DNA of 64,000 bases from Veillonella denticariosi JCM 15641 (GCF_002959855.1 NZ_PPDB01000001.1:369540-433539), one strand, 5' to 3'. Shown: positions 43,713 through 54,032, numbered from the stretch's first letter. Translations and numbers: made by a program. The notes: generated by a model from the sequence alone, not told the origin.

Positions 43713-44918
43713 ATGGACGTACGTGAATTAGCAGTACAGAAAAAACGTGAATTAAAAGGTTTCTTAACTGTAGGAACTAAATATGAATTAAAAGACGCAC
43801 ATGATCTATCTGTCGCATACACTCCTGGTGTAGCAGAACCATGCTTGCGTATTAAAGATAATGAAGCGGAATCTTTTGAATTGACATGCCGTTCCAATAT
43901 GGTTGCCGTAGTATCCGACGGCACTCGTGTACTCGGCCTTGGTGACATCGGTGCCGCTGCAGCTTTGCCTGTAATGGAAGGGAAATCCCTTCTGTTTAAA
44001 AAATTCGGTAATGTTGACTGTATCCCGTTGGTAGTAGATACAAAAGATGCGGATACATTGATTAATACCGTAAAATTGCTGCAAAAAAACTTTGCAGGTA
44101 TCAACTTGGAAGATATTTCTTCCCCTAAATGTTATGAAGTTGAAAATCGTTTGAAAGAAGAGTTGGAAATTCCTGTATTCCATGATGATCAACACGGTAC
44201 AGCAATCGCTTGTCTTGCCGGTGTAAAAGGTGCTCTTCGTTTGGTAAAGAAAGATTTAGCGACTGCTAAAATCGTTGTAAACGGTGCCGGTGCAGCCGGT
44301 GCGAACATTGCACGTCTATTGTATCTTGCAGGTGCCCGCAACATTACCGTATTGGTATCCTCCGGTGTATTGCATAAGGACTATAAACGCCTTGACTCCT
44401 TGCAAGCTGAATTGATTGATATGTTAGGCCTTGAAGAAAAACATGGCAACTTGGCTGAAAATGCGAAGGGTGCAGACATTCTTCTCGGTGTATCCGCAGT
44501 GGGTGCTTTCACAAAAGACATTTTGGAAAATCTGGCTGATGATGCTATCGTATTCGCAATGGCAAATCCTAATCCGGAAGCGACTTATGCGGATATGAAA
44601 GCCGCCGGTGTTCGCATTGCCGGTACAGGCCGTTCCGATGCGCCTAACCAAATCAACAACGTGGCCGTATTCCCTGGTGTATTCCGCGGTGCTATCGATG
44701 TTCGCGCATCCAAGATTACTGACGAAATGAAATTGGCTGCTGCCGATGCATTGGCACATTTGATTCCTGATAGCGAATTGAATGATGAAAATGTAATGCC
44801 GTCCGTATTTGATCCACGTGTGGCTCCGGCTGTAGCAAAAGCTGTTGCTGAAGTTGCTGTAAAACAAGGTATCGCTAAAAATCCTCAAGTTATTGAAGAT
44901 GGCAGCTACGAAGGTTAA
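43713..44918 (+). CDS. Malic enzyme (NAD(P)-dependent, short bacterial type)
   Basis: A 401-residue oxaloacetate-decarboxylating malate dehydrogenase, malate to pyruvate plus CO2. The ATG at 43713 follows AAAAGGAG; the longer upstream frame is not needed. It has VAYTPGVAEPCL, LEDISSPKCYEVENRL, IPVFHDDQHGTAIACLAGV and the Rossmann motif VVNGAGAAGANIARLL. Codon use is biased as in the carboxyltransferase gene, consistent with high expression in malate/lactate metabolism. Confidence 0.93.
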   Translation: MDVRELAVQKKRELKGFLTVGTKYELKDAHDLSVAYTPGVAEPCLRIKDNEAESFELTCRSNMVAVVSDGTRVLGLGDIGAAAALPVMEGKSLLFKKFGNVDCIPLVVDTKDADTLINTVKLLQKNFAGINLEDISSPKCYEVENRLKEELEIPVFHDDQHGTAIACLAGVKGALRLVKKDLATAKIVVNGAGAAGANIARLLYLAGARNITVLVSSGVLHKDYKRLDSLQAELIDMLGLEEKHGNLAENAKGADILLGVSAVGAFTKDILENLADDAIVFAMANPNPEATYADMKAAGVRIAGTGRSDAPNQINNVAVFPGVFRGAIDVRASKITDEMKLAAADALAHLIPDSELNDENVMPSVFDPRVAPAVAKAVAEVAVKQGIAKNPQVIEDGSYEG

Positions 44919-44981
44919 TCACAATATAGCTTTCGTGACATATTTAAATCACGACTCTAGCGTGATTCGGATTATGATATT

Positions 44982-45033
44982 AATAGAAATCGTGTGGCTC
45001 CGTAATGTCGCTATACGGTTTCTATTTTTATTT
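44982..45033 (+). terminator. Terminator of the malic enzyme gene
   Basis: AATAGAAATCGT pairs with ACGGTTTCTATT (one G-U), then TTTATTT. A smaller AATCACG/CGTGATT stem lies just upstream at 44947-44967. Confidence 0.75.
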
Positions 45034-45144
45034 ATAAAATTATAGAATTTCACATAAAAATACTTGTCAGTTTTTTTGGTCGGTGATATAATAAATTTCG
45101 TTACAGAGATGCATGTTTTATGATGTTCTCTGTGATAGTAGTGG

Positions 45145-45173
45145 TTGACATCAACCATTGGGTTTGCTATAAT
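45145..45173 (+). promoter_or_regulatory. tRNA operon promoter
   Basis: Perfect TTGACA, 17 bp, perfect TATAAT with an upstream TGC, 18 bp before tRNA-Pro. Confidence 0.92.
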
Positions 45174-45190
45174 GGCAAAGTAACGAATGA

Positions 45191-45267
<77 letters not shown>

Positions 45268-45277
45268 TTTTTATTTT

Positions 45278-45351
45278 GCGGGTGTAGCTCAATGGTAGAG
45301 CCCCAGCCTTCCAAGCTGGTCGCGAGGGTTCGATTCCCTTCACCCGCTCCA
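45278..45351 (+). tRNA. tRNA-Gly (anticodon UCC)
   Basis: A 74-nt cloverleaf. The acceptor GCGGGUG pairs with CACCCGC, then U and CCA; the anticodon loop is CUUCCAA. A T-rich tract follows. Confidence 0.96.
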
Positions 45352-45388
45352 TTTTTTTTTGCCTTTTTTAGGTGAGACGTTTCACTTA

Positions 45389-45417
45389 TTGACGTCATAT
45401 AAGACATAAATTATACT
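45389..45417 (+). promoter_or_regulatory. Separate promoter for tRNA-Arg
   Basis: TTGACG, 17 bp, TATACT, 30 bp before tRNA-Arg. Confidence 0.75.
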
Positions 45418-45446
45418 ATAGTAGATAATTATATATGAGTATACAT

Positions 45447-45523
<77 letters not shown>

Positions 45524-45530
45524 AAGAAAT

Positions 45531-45564
45531 AAGCGGATAGTTCGTAATGAGCTATCCGCTTTTG
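45531..45564 (+). terminator. tRNA operon terminator
   Basis: AAGCGGATAG pairs with CTATCCGCTT across 11 bases, then TTTG. Confidence 0.85.
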
Positions 45565-46018
45565 TCATTTAGGGGTGTCGATATATTGATGCCCTTTTTA
45601 TATATAGCTAGATATAGGTGTTAACACGATTAGAAATATCATTTTTACGATGAATTTAATGATAATAGATAGAAAAAATTAGTTCTATATTGCGTTTTTA
45701 TCATAGCTGGCAATAAAAAAATATATATAAATATAAATTTATGTTTAAAATGAATAAAATTTCATAAAATAGATGGCTAATGGGTAAAAAAATACACTTA
45801 TAATTATTAGTTAAAAATTAAAAGTAATAAAATATCCATATAAATACTGGATTCTCATATACTGATAAAGCATGAATAAAAAATGAATTTTCCTTGATTG
45901 TTATATCGATAATCTTATATAATGTACATATTATGAGTAATTATAAATCTTAAATGTGTAACTCGTGAGGATTTATAAAGTGATGTCTAGGTTATAGTTA
46001 TTACAATAGGAGAAGTTA
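45565..46018 (+). promoter_or_regulatory. AT-rich upstream region of the adhesin gene
   Basis: About 450 bases of very AT-rich DNA without a credible frame. A promoter is visible near the gene: TTGATT (45894-45899), 18 bp, TATAAT (45918-45923), about 96 bp before the start codon. The run of A/T tracts from 45650 to 45860 could act as an UP element or bind nucleoid proteins. Confidence 0.55.
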
Positions 46019-49000
46019 ATGAACAAGATTTTTAAGGTAATTTGGAGTAAAAGTAAAGAATGTTATGTAGTTGTGTCTGAGATTGCCAGCAACTACAGTG
46101 CTAAGAAAACTGTATTGGCCAGTGTTTTTGCCGTATTGGCGGTAACAGGCGGCGTGGCGCCTGTTATGGGCGCGCCTTTGCCGACGGAGCTTACAGATAG
46201 AGGCTCTGTTAAAATCGGTGAATATGCAAGTACTAGTAACAGATCTACTGTCGTGATAGGGACAAGTAGTCAATTCAGAACCTCTTCGGCTGATGGGGAT
46301 AAGGCGATCGGGATAGGTGCTGGGATTACAGCTAGTGGTAATAACAGTGTTGCTATCGGGGCTCATTCCTTAGTTCAAGATGATCAGGGCATTGCTATTG
46401 GCGGTGCTTCTGGTGATAGTGGTGCTAAAGCTATAGGGGCACAGTCTATTGCTATCGGTGGTGATACCATAGCTAAAGGTGCTTCCTCTATCGTAATCGG
46501 TGGAGATGACGTGGAGGCCGCGTTTGCTAAAACCGTAACGTATACGGATATTAATACCGGACAAGCTAAAACGGGTACATTGAGACAGGCGTCAATTGAT
46601 TTAGCGAATATACAGCTACCTCAATATATAACTGCTACAGCTAGCCATGCAGGGACTGCCATCGGTATGAAAACTAAAGCCGGTGATCTAGGTCTTTCTT
46701 TAGGGATGGGGGCGGACTCCGCTACTCGCCTAGATGGTAAATCAGGGAATGTAGTTAACTCTATCGCTATCGGATCCGGGGCAAAGGCTAATCGGGATAA
46801 TTCTATTGCTATCGGTGGTGGTGCTACTACTGATGCAGCGGGTGTGGCACAGACAAGTTATACGTTGAGCAATGGGGATACGGTTAACTGGGCCGGTGGC
46901 GAACATGTATTGTCCGGTGACGTGGTATCATTCGGTGCTGCCGGGTATGAACGTCAGCTTAAAAATGTGGCACCCGGTGTTGTCAGTGCAACTTCTACTG
47001 ATGCGGTGAACGGCTCTCAGCTATTTGCAATCGCTGAAAAAACATTACCGAAATATATTTCTATCAAATCTGATTTGGCAGGGAATAAATCGAACAAGGG
47101 CGCTGAGGCTGCTGACTCTATGGCCATAGGTCCTGATGCTTCTGTTACGGTGTCTGCTGTTAAGGGCTTAGCTATCGGTACAGGTGCATCTGCTACTGTA
47201 GAGAACGGTGTTGCCGTAGGTTCACAGTCGAAATCAAGCACGGCTAGCGGTGTAGCCGGCTATAATGTAAATGATTCAAGAACTGATAAATACGGCGCTT
47301 TGTCCGGTACAGCATTGACATCTACGTTAGGAGCTTTTGCTGTAGGTAACGATACAAATACACGTCAAATCACAGGGGTGGCTGCAGGTACTGCTGACAC
47401 GGATGCTGTTAATGTGGCACAGCTTAAGAGCGTGAATTTGAAAGTTGCCGGTGATGCAGGTACAGGTGATGTTAATCTTGCTAACAGCACGTTGAATATA
47501 AAAGGGGCGGGTCTTGCTACGACTGCTGCAAACGGTAACGATGTAACGGTAACCGTGTCCGAGAAAGCGGTTAAACAAGAAGCTGTTAAAGCGGTTACAA
47601 TGGCAGCAGCGGATCCTAACGGTGCGATTACCGTGACCCCGGATGTTAGCGCAGATAAAGATTCCGCAACTTATAAAATCGGTCTTGATCCGAATAAGGT
47701 TGCTGAATCTACTAACCTGACGTATAAGGATAATGATGGTGCAGATAAGACCGTTACATTAAAAAAAGGTTTGAACTTTAAGAACGGTACTATGACAACT
47801 GCTAAGACCGAAGCAGACGGTGTAGTTACCTTTGATATCAACGATGATATAAAGGATAAAATCAATAATGCGGCCACCAATAAATTGGATAATCTCACAC
47901 CGGACGGGGAACAGAAGGTTAAATCTTTGTCCGCATGGAATGTGAAAGCAAACGGAAATAATGCTGAAACAGTAACAGGTGGCGATACAGTTACATTTAA
48001 TGATGGTTCCAATATCGCTATTACGCAAAATGGCAAAACTTTCACCGTTGCAACAAAAGATGATGTGACGTTTAACAGTGTAACAGCTGGTTCGAAAGTG
48101 ACAGCACCTGCAGTGGAAGGGCTTACAAATACGTCCTGGACACCTGGTACTACAACTCCTGTTAGCGGTCGTGCGGCAACGGAAGATCAATTGAAAGCCG
48201 TTGATATACAAGTAGCAACAAATAAAGATGATATTGCTACGAATAAGGATAATATCGATAAGAATAAGGACAATATTGCAAAGAATGCGGACAATATCAC
48301 GAAAAATGCTACAGAAATTGCCACAAATAAAGGTAATATTGCAACCAATACGGCAGCTTTAGCTCGTAAAATCTCTTTAGGTGGTAATACTGGTAGCACA
48401 ACAGAAAAATCCTTAAGTACAGGAGATGTGAAGTTTAACGTAAAAGGTGCAGGTCTTGTAACGACTTCTGCAGCCGGCGATGATGTAACAGTAACCGTGA
48501 CAGAAAAAGCGGTTAAACAAGAAGCTGTTAAAGCGGTTACAATGGCAGCGGCGGATCCTAATGGTCCGATTACTGTGACACCTGAACTTAGCGCGGACAA
48601 AGATACAGCAACTTACAAAGTTGGTATCGATCCAACTAAAGTAGCTGAGACTACTAACTTGACCTATAAGGATAATGATGGTGCAGATAAGACCGTTACA
48701 TTAAAAAAAGGTTTGAACTTTAAGAACGGTACTATGACAACTGCTAAGACCGAAGCAGACGGTGTAGTTACCTTTGATATCAACGATGATACAAAGGATA
48801 AAATCAATAATGCGGCCACCAATAAATTGGATAATCTCACACCGGACGGGGAACAGAAGGTTAAATCTTTGTCCGCATGGAATGTGAAAGCAAACGGAAA
48901 TAATGCTGAAACAGTAACAGGTGGCGATACCGTTACATTTAATGATGGTTCCAATATCGCTATTACTCAAAATGGCAAGACATTTACTGTAGCGACTAAA

Positions 49001-52000
49001 AATGATGTAAACTTTAATACTGTAACAGCTACGACAAAGGTGACAACACCTGCGGTAGAAGGGCTTACTAATACGTCCTGGACACCTGGTACTACAACTC
49101 CTGTTAGCGGTCGTGCGGCAACAGAAGATCAATTGAAAGCCGTTGATACACAAGTAGCAACAAATAAAGATGATATTGCTACGAATAAGGCTAATATCGA
49201 TAAGAATAAGGACAATATTGCAAAGAATGCGGACAATATCACGAAAAATGCCGGAGATATTGCGACAAATAAAGGCAATATTGAGACGAACGCTCAAAAT
49301 ATTGCTACCAATACGGCAGCCTTGGCTCGTAAGATTTCCTTAGGTGGTGATACAGGTAATACGACAGAAAAATCCTTAAGTACAGGTGATGTGAAGTTTA
49401 ACGTAAAAGGTTCCGGTCTTGTGACAACTTCCGCAGCCGGTGATGATGTAACAGTAACCGTGACAGAAAAAGCGGTTAAACAAGAAGCTGTTAAAGCGGT
49501 TACAATGGCTGCAGCGGATCCTAACGGTGCGATTACCGTGACCCCGGATGTTAGCGCAGATAAAGATTCCGCAACTTATAAAATCGGTCTTGATCCGAAT
49601 AAGGTTGCTGAATCTACTAACCTGACGTATAAGGATAATGACGGTGCAGATAAGACTGTTACGTTGAGTAAAGGTTTGAACTTTAAGAACGGCGGTATGA
49701 CAACCGCTAAGACCGAAGCAGACGGTGTAGTTACCTTTGATATCAACGATGATACAAAGGATAAAATCAATAATGCGGCCACCAATAAATTGGATAACCT
49801 CACACCGGAAGGCGAACAAAAGGTTAAGACCTTGGCAACATGGAATGTCGCTACTGCTGCTGATAGCGGAACTCACTCCGGTGATTCAACTAGTACTGTA
49901 ACAGGTTCTGATACAGTGACTTTTAAAGCAGGTAATAACCTAAATGTAAATCAAACTGGCAGAGATATTACATTCTCCTTAAATAAAGAGATTTCTGATA
50001 TGACTAGTCTAGGCCTTACGAATCCGGATGGTGCAAAGGCGACTATTAAGACTGGAAAAGGGGACGCTCACGTAGGTGAAACAGACCCTGCGGATCGCAT
50101 TGTTTATACTAATGCTGCAGGTACTGAAGAACAGGTAGCGACATTGAAAGACGGTTTGCAATTCGGTGGAGACAATAATCCTGAAGTTATTAATAAGACA
50201 TTGAATCAAAAACTTGAAATCGTTGGCGGTGCTGATGCATCGAAATTGTCTGATAATAATATCGGCGTTAATGCGAAAGACGGTAAGTTGCACGTGCAAT
50301 TGTCTAAAGAATTGAATGACTTGACCAGCGCTCAATTCAAAAACGGCAATGCAGTATCCACAATCAGTGGTGCAGGCACGACTGTGACAGACGGTACGAA
50401 TACAACTCAATATGGTCCTAAAGGCATGACTATTAATCCGGGTGCAAATGAAATATCTCTTACCGATAAAGGCTTAAACAATGGTGGCAAAGTCATCTCC
50501 AATGTAGCGAGCGGCGGTACGGTTGAGACAAATGCGGCGAACATCGGTGATGTGAAGAAAGCGGCAGCGGCATCCAAAACGATGGTATCTGTTAATAAAA
50601 AGAATACAGAAACCCCGAATTTGGTACTGGAAGAAACGGTAGATCCTGCTGACGGTCATACGAATTACGATATCAAATTGGCTGATAAAGTTAACTTGGG
50701 TAATGGTAATATTGTTCTTGACGGTACTGATGGCAGCATCAAGACTAAAGGCAATATTACATCGGAAGGTACTGTAGAAGGTAAAGACCTCAAAGCCGGC
50801 GATGTCACTGTTAACAAGGATAACAAAGGTACTGTGAACGGGTTATCCAATAAGACTTGGAACCGTGGACAGGCCCCTGTAAGCGGTCAAGCAGCGACAG
50901 AAGATCAAATCCAAGCGGTAGATACTCGTGTTATGGATGTAGAAGATAAGGTGGCTGACTTCGGCTGGATGGCTAAGAGCAGCGCTACAGGCACAGGTAA
51001 GGCAACGGGCAATAACGCGGCGACTAAGGTCGGCGATAAAACGGAAGTCGAATTCCGTGCCGGTGATAACCTCTCTATTGACCAAACAGGTACTACTTTC
51101 ACGTATTCCTTGAATAAAAACATGACAGGCCTTGAAAGTGTGTCCGTAGGCGATGTAGCAAATGATAAACCGGGTGTTGTATTGAACGGTGCTGACGGCA
51201 CTATGGGCGTACGCGGTAAAGATGGTGCCAATGCATCTATTACAGCGGCTAAAGGTGCTGACGGTTTGACAGGAACCGGTGCCGGTAAAGATCGTATCGA
51301 ATATGAAACGAAAGACGGTGACGGAAATCCTGTAAAAGAAACCGTAGCGACAATGAACGACGGTCTGCATTTTGCCGGTGATAACGGAAATACAGTTATC
51401 GATAAGACATTGAATCAAAAACTTGAAATCGTTGGCGGTGCTGACGCAGCGAAATTGACTGATAACAATATCGGTGTTAATGCAAAGGACGGTAAGTTGC
51501 ACGTACAATTAGCTAAAGATTTAAATGGTTTATCCAGTGTGGAAGTGAAGGACGATAACGGCGCATCCACTGTTATGAAAGGTGATACTGTTACGAGCAA
51601 AGATGCAGCAGGGAATACCTCTGTTGTAAATGGTTCCGGCGTTACCATCACACCTGCTAATCAGCAAAATCCGAATGCCGATACAGTTTCCTTAACTACT
51701 GAGGGCTTGAATAACGGCAATAATCAAATTAAAGGTGTTGCAGCTGGTACAGCAGATACAGATGCGGTTAACCTTGGTCAATTGAAAAAATCTAATGCTC
51801 AGCTTGCTAATGCAATTGCTAATGTTGAATCCGAAACACAACGGGTAGGCGCTCATGCGGCGGCTATGTCTGCGTTGAAACCAATTCAATATGATCCATT
51901 GGAACCGACTCAAGTGATGGCCGGTTATGGTAACTATCGTGGTAAGAGTGCAGCAGCATTAGGTCTTGCTCATTACACCAATGAAGATACCATGTTCAAT

Positions 52001-52255
52001 GTAGGTGTTTCCGTAGGTGGACGTCATAATATGATTAATGCCGGATATACGCATAAGTTCGGTAACAGCGATGCTAAAAAAGCTGTACCGGAACGCTACA
52101 AAGGCGGTCCGATCAGTTCCATTTATGTAATGCAGGATGAAATGACCTCTTTGAAACAAGAGAACAGCAGACAGAAAGAAGTATTGGATAAACAACAAGC
52201 TGAAATTGAATCGTTGAAAGCTATGGTTAATAGTTTACTAGCAACTAAAGGTTAA
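46019..52255 (+). CDS. Trimeric autotransporter adhesin (YadA/Hia type)
   Basis: A 2078-residue type Vc adhesin; the ATG follows AGGAG. Residues 1-25 are an ESPR (MNKIFKVIWSKSKECYVVVSE) and about 30-51 the signal peptide core, ending MGA. YadA-like head repeats (SVAIGAHS, GIAIGG, SIAIGSGA, SMAIGPDA) occupy about 85-270 and 365-410. Neck motifs such as VAPGVVSATSTDAVNGSQLFA and ITGVAAGTADTDAVN separate regions. The stalk (about 495-1270) consists of three large repeats with heptad segments of IATNKDN type. A last neck (GVAAGTADTDAVNLGQLKK) leads to the YadA anchor (about 1930-2016, ending INAGYTHKF). About 62 residues follow the anchor, including a coiled coil, which is unusual. Confidence 0.95.
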   Translation: MNKIFKVIWSKSKECYVVVSEIASNYSAKKTVLASVFAVLAVTGGVAPVMGAPLPTELTDRGSVKIGEYASTSNRSTVVIGTSSQFRTSSADGDKAIGIGAGITASGNNSVAIGAHSLVQDDQGIAIGGASGDSGAKAIGAQSIAIGGDTIAKGASSIVIGGDDVEAAFAKTVTYTDINTGQAKTGTLRQASIDLANIQLPQYITATASHAGTAIGMKTKAGDLGLSLGMGADSATRLDGKSGNVVNSIAIGSGAKANRDNSIAIGGGATTDAAGVAQTSYTLSNGDTVNWAGGEHVLSGDVVSFGAAGYERQLKNVAPGVVSATSTDAVNGSQLFAIAEKTLPKYISIKSDLAGNKSNKGAEAADSMAIGPDASVTVSAVKGLAIGTGASATVENGVAVGSQSKSSTASGVAGYNVNDSRTDKYGALSGTALTSTLGAFAVGNDTNTRQITGVAAGTADTDAVNVAQLKSVNLKVAGDAGTGDVNLANSTLNIKGAGLATTAANGNDVTVTVSEKAVKQEAVKAVTMAAADPNGAITVTPDVSADKDSATYKIGLDPNKVAESTNLTYKDNDGADKTVTLKKGLNFKNGTMTTAKTEADGVVTFDINDDIKDKINNAATNKLDNLTPDGEQKVKSLSAWNVKANGNNAETVTGGDTVTFNDGSNIAITQNGKTFTVATKDDVTFNSVTAGSKVTAPAVEGLTNTSWTPGTTTPVSGRAATEDQLKAVDIQVATNKDDIATNKDNIDKNKDNIAKNADNITKNATEIATNKGNIATNTAALARKISLGGNTGSTTEKSLSTGDVKFNVKGAGLVTTSAAGDDVTVTVTEKAVKQEAVKAVTMAAADPNGPITVTPELSADKDTATYKVGIDPTKVAETTNLTYKDNDGADKTVTLKKGLNFKNGTMTTAKTEADGVVTFDINDDTKDKINNAATNKLDNLTPDGEQKVKSLSAWNVKANGNNAETVTGGDTVTFNDGSNIAITQNGKTFTVATKNDVNFNTVTATTKVTTPAVEGLTNTSWTPGTTTPVSGRAATEDQLKAVDTQVATNKDDIATNKANIDKNKDNIAKNADNITKNAGDIATNKGNIETNAQNIATNTAALARKISLGGDTGNTTEKSLSTGDVKFNVKGSGLVTTSAAGDDVTVTVTEKAVKQEAVKAVTMAAADPNGAITVTPDVSADKDSATYKIGLDPNKVAESTNLTYKDNDGADKTVTLSKGLNFKNGGMTTAKTEADGVVTFDINDDTKDKINNAATNKLDNLTPEGEQKVKTLATWNVATAADSGTHSGDSTSTVTGSDTVTFKAGNNLNVNQTGRDITFSLNKEISDMTSLGLTNPDGAKATIKTGKGDAHVGETDPADRIVYTNAAGTEEQVATLKDGLQFGGDNNPEVINKTLNQKLEIVGGADASKLSDNNIGVNAKDGKLHVQLSKELNDLTSAQFKNGNAVSTISGAGTTVTDGTNTTQYGPKGMTINPGANEISLTDKGLNNGGKVISNVASGGTVETNAANIGDVKKAAAASKTMVSVNKKNTETPNLVLEETVDPADGHTNYDIKLADKVNLGNGNIVLDGTDGSIKTKGNITSEGTVEGKDLKAGDVTVNKDNKGTVNGLSNKTWNRGQAPVSGQAATEDQIQAVDTRVMDVEDKVADFGWMAKSSATGTGKATGNNAATKVGDKTEVEFRAGDNLSIDQTGTTFTYSLNKNMTGLESVSVGDVANDKPGVVLNGADGTMGVRGKDGANASITAAKGADGLTGTGAGKDRIEYETKDGDGNPVKETVATMNDGLHFAGDNGNTVIDKTLNQKLEIVGGADAAKLTDNNIGVNAKDGKLHVQLAKDLNGLSSVEVKDDNGASTVMKGDTVTSKDAAGNTSVVNGSGVTITPANQQNPNADTVSLTTEGLNNGNNQIKGVAAGTADTDAVNLGQLKKSNAQLANAIANVESETQRVGAHAAAMSALKPIQYDPLEPTQVMAGYGNYRGKSAAALGLAHYTNEDTMFNVGVSVGGRHNMINAGYTHKFGNSDAKKAVPERYKGGPISSIYVMQDEMTSLKQENSRQKEVLDKQQAEIESLKAMVNSLLATKG
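47470..49850 (+). repeat. Three long in-gene repeats of the adhesin stalk
   Basis: A common anchor word GCGGTTAAACAAG occurs at 47567, 48509 and 49472, giving periods of 942 and 963 bp (314 and 321 residues). About 290 bp starting at 47703 and at 48645 differ at only two positions that I can see. The extra 21 bp in the second period encode one added heptad (around NIETNAQ). The third unit is cut short and grades into a different stalk sequence. Confidence 0.9.
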
Positions 52256-52580
52256 TCATCAAATAAGGTCATGAGTTCTCCACAGTTTTTAGTAGTATCT
52301 TAGATATTACGAGGAAAAGGTTCCGTATGATGGTGGCGGCTGTTTTGGCTGCTGCTAATACGGAACCTTTTTATATTCTTAATAAGCATTTCGTTGTATC
52401 GTTATGGGTATTTTTATACGTTATAATCTGGAATGAGGACCTTGCGTATTGAATCGTTTCAGATGAGAATAATTACCGAGGAAATCGTGTCATATGCTAT
52501 AATGAATGAGATATGTAACAGGCTTTAATGAGTTGTTACATGATGAATTGTTTTGAAAGTACTACGTATCTGGAGCATAC
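52256..52580 (+). other. Intergenic region: adhesin terminator and MATE promoter
   Basis: The terminator stem AAAAGGTTCCGTAT/ATACGGAACCTTTT (52315-52371) has a smaller GCGGC/GCTGC stem inside. An extended -10, TGC-TATAAT (52498-52503), lies about 80 bp before the MATE gene. The rest shows no feature. Confidence 0.7.
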
Positions 52581-53990
52581 ATGATAGGATTATTACGTCG
52601 ATGGTTTTCCATTGATGCTGTATTGCCTTACGAGGCGCGAAAGGGTCCGGTAGGGTCCACGAAAGAGTTATATGGTCGATACCTGAAAATCGCATGGCCG
52701 GCCACCTTGCAAGGTTTAATGCTGCAGTTCATGACCGCTATTGATCTCGCTATGGTCGGCAGCTTAGGGGCGGGGGCGTTGGCATCTGCGGGCATAATGG
52801 GTCAGCCTGAGATGGTCATGCTGATTTTCTGTCGTGCTTTGTCTATCGCTGTAACGGCTATTATTGCCCGTCGCTATGGTGAGGGTGATATGGACGGTAT
52901 GAATGCGGTATTAAAGCAGTCGATTTTGCTTAACTTTTTGATATATATGCCGCTGCTAGCGGTATGTTTCTTAAATTTAGAGCATATTTTACGCTTCACC
53001 GGTGCTGAAGACAGTTATATTGAGACGGCTGTATGGTATGGACGTTTTATTGTTATCAGTCTTTTATTTCAGACTTTCAGTCAAATTGTGGGGGCCGCTC
53101 TTATCGGCTACGGAAATACAAAGGTTATTTTTAAGTCAAATGTAGTCGGTAATATTCTGAATACCATCATGAACTTCTTTCTGATTTACGGTATCGGATT
53201 TTTCCCCGAGTTGGGCGTTATGGGGGCAGGCGTATCCACAATGCTCAGCAGTGCGGTGATTGCACTCTTATTGTTGCGTACTATTTCACAACATACATCG
53301 GACGGGTTAACATTAAGACATCCGTCGAAATGGGGCTTTGAACGATCGGTATTACATACGGTATTTCATGTCGGAGGCAGTTCGTTCGGGGAGCAGTTTT
53401 TTGAACGCTTCGGTATGTATACGTATACGATGATTGTTGCGTCGTTAGGGGCTGTTCCGCTAGCGGCACATTATGTATGTATGAACTTGATGGATATATT
53501 CTATTATTTTGCTATGGGGCTCGGCTTTGCAGGGGCATCCCATACGGGACAGAGTTTGGGGCACAAACGGCCTGATCTGGCGTATGCATATGGTCAAATC
53601 GGAGCGCGAATCGGCCTCTGTGTCGGCTTGTTGAGCGCCTGTATTTTCCTTGGATTAGGTGATATTCTGGTGCAGTTTTATACTCGTGAAAGCGAGGTAG
53701 TCACTCTTGCGGCATCGTTGATGGGCGTTATGGCTGTTGCGGCCTTTCCTCAAGCACTACAGCAAGTTTATTCCGGTGTATTAAAGGGGGCGGGAGATAC
53801 ATATTATATTATGAAATACTCTCTTGTCAGTGTTGCCATCATCCGTCCTGTTATTACGTACTTATTATGCATTACATTGGGACTTGGACTCTTTGGGGCG
53901 TGGCTATCACTTTGTTTCGATCAGTCGTTGAGACTTTGTTGCGCTTATATACGTTTTATTCGTGGGGCCTGGCAATATCGAGTTGTTTAA
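52581..53990 (+). CDS. MATE family efflux transporter
   Basis: A 469-residue 12-helix antiporter. After an N-terminal cytoplasmic stretch of about 35 residues come LYGRYLKIAWPATLQGLMLQFMTAIDLAMVGSLG, and a second MatE half with GASHTGQSLGHKRPDLAY (about 315) and VYSGVLKGAGDTYYIM (about 395). Such pumps expel cationic drugs or metabolites using sodium or protons. The start follows CTGGAG. Confidence 0.88.
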   Translation: MIGLLRRWFSIDAVLPYEARKGPVGSTKELYGRYLKIAWPATLQGLMLQFMTAIDLAMVGSLGAGALASAGIMGQPEMVMLIFCRALSIAVTAIIARRYGEGDMDGMNAVLKQSILLNFLIYMPLLAVCFLNLEHILRFTGAEDSYIETAVWYGRFIVISLLFQTFSQIVGAALIGYGNTKVIFKSNVVGNILNTIMNFFLIYGIGFFPELGVMGAGVSTMLSSAVIALLLLRTISQHTSDGLTLRHPSKWGFERSVLHTVFHVGGSSFGEQFFERFGMYTYTMIVASLGAVPLAAHYVCMNLMDIFYYFAMGLGFAGASHTGQSLGHKRPDLAYAYGQIGARIGLCVGLLSACIFLGLGDILVQFYTRESEVVTLAASLMGVMAVAAFPQALQQVYSGVLKGAGDTYYIMKYSLVSVAIIRPVITYLLCITLGLGLFGAWLSLCFDQSLRLCCAYIRFIRGAWQYRVV

Positions 53991-54022
53991 ATTTTCTCAT
54001 GAAAGAAATGTGAAAATTTTAT
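53989..54022 (+). terminator. Probable terminator overlapping the MATE stop codon
   Basis: AAATTTTCTCAT pairs with ATGTGAAAATTT (one mismatch) around GAAAGAA, then TT. Confidence 0.55.
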
Positions 54023-54032
54023 GAATAGTTTA

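Noticed and set aside
47470..49850. Insertion sequence or duplicated mobile DNA.
   Set aside because: The repeats stay in frame within one adhesin, encode stalk domains and have no transposase or terminal repeats.
47327..51913. Many long open frames on the minus strand opposite the adhesin, some over 200 residues and Cys-rich.
   Set aside because: They follow the repeat structure of the plus-strand gene, lack ribosome binding sites and have unnatural composition; they are shadows of biased codon use.
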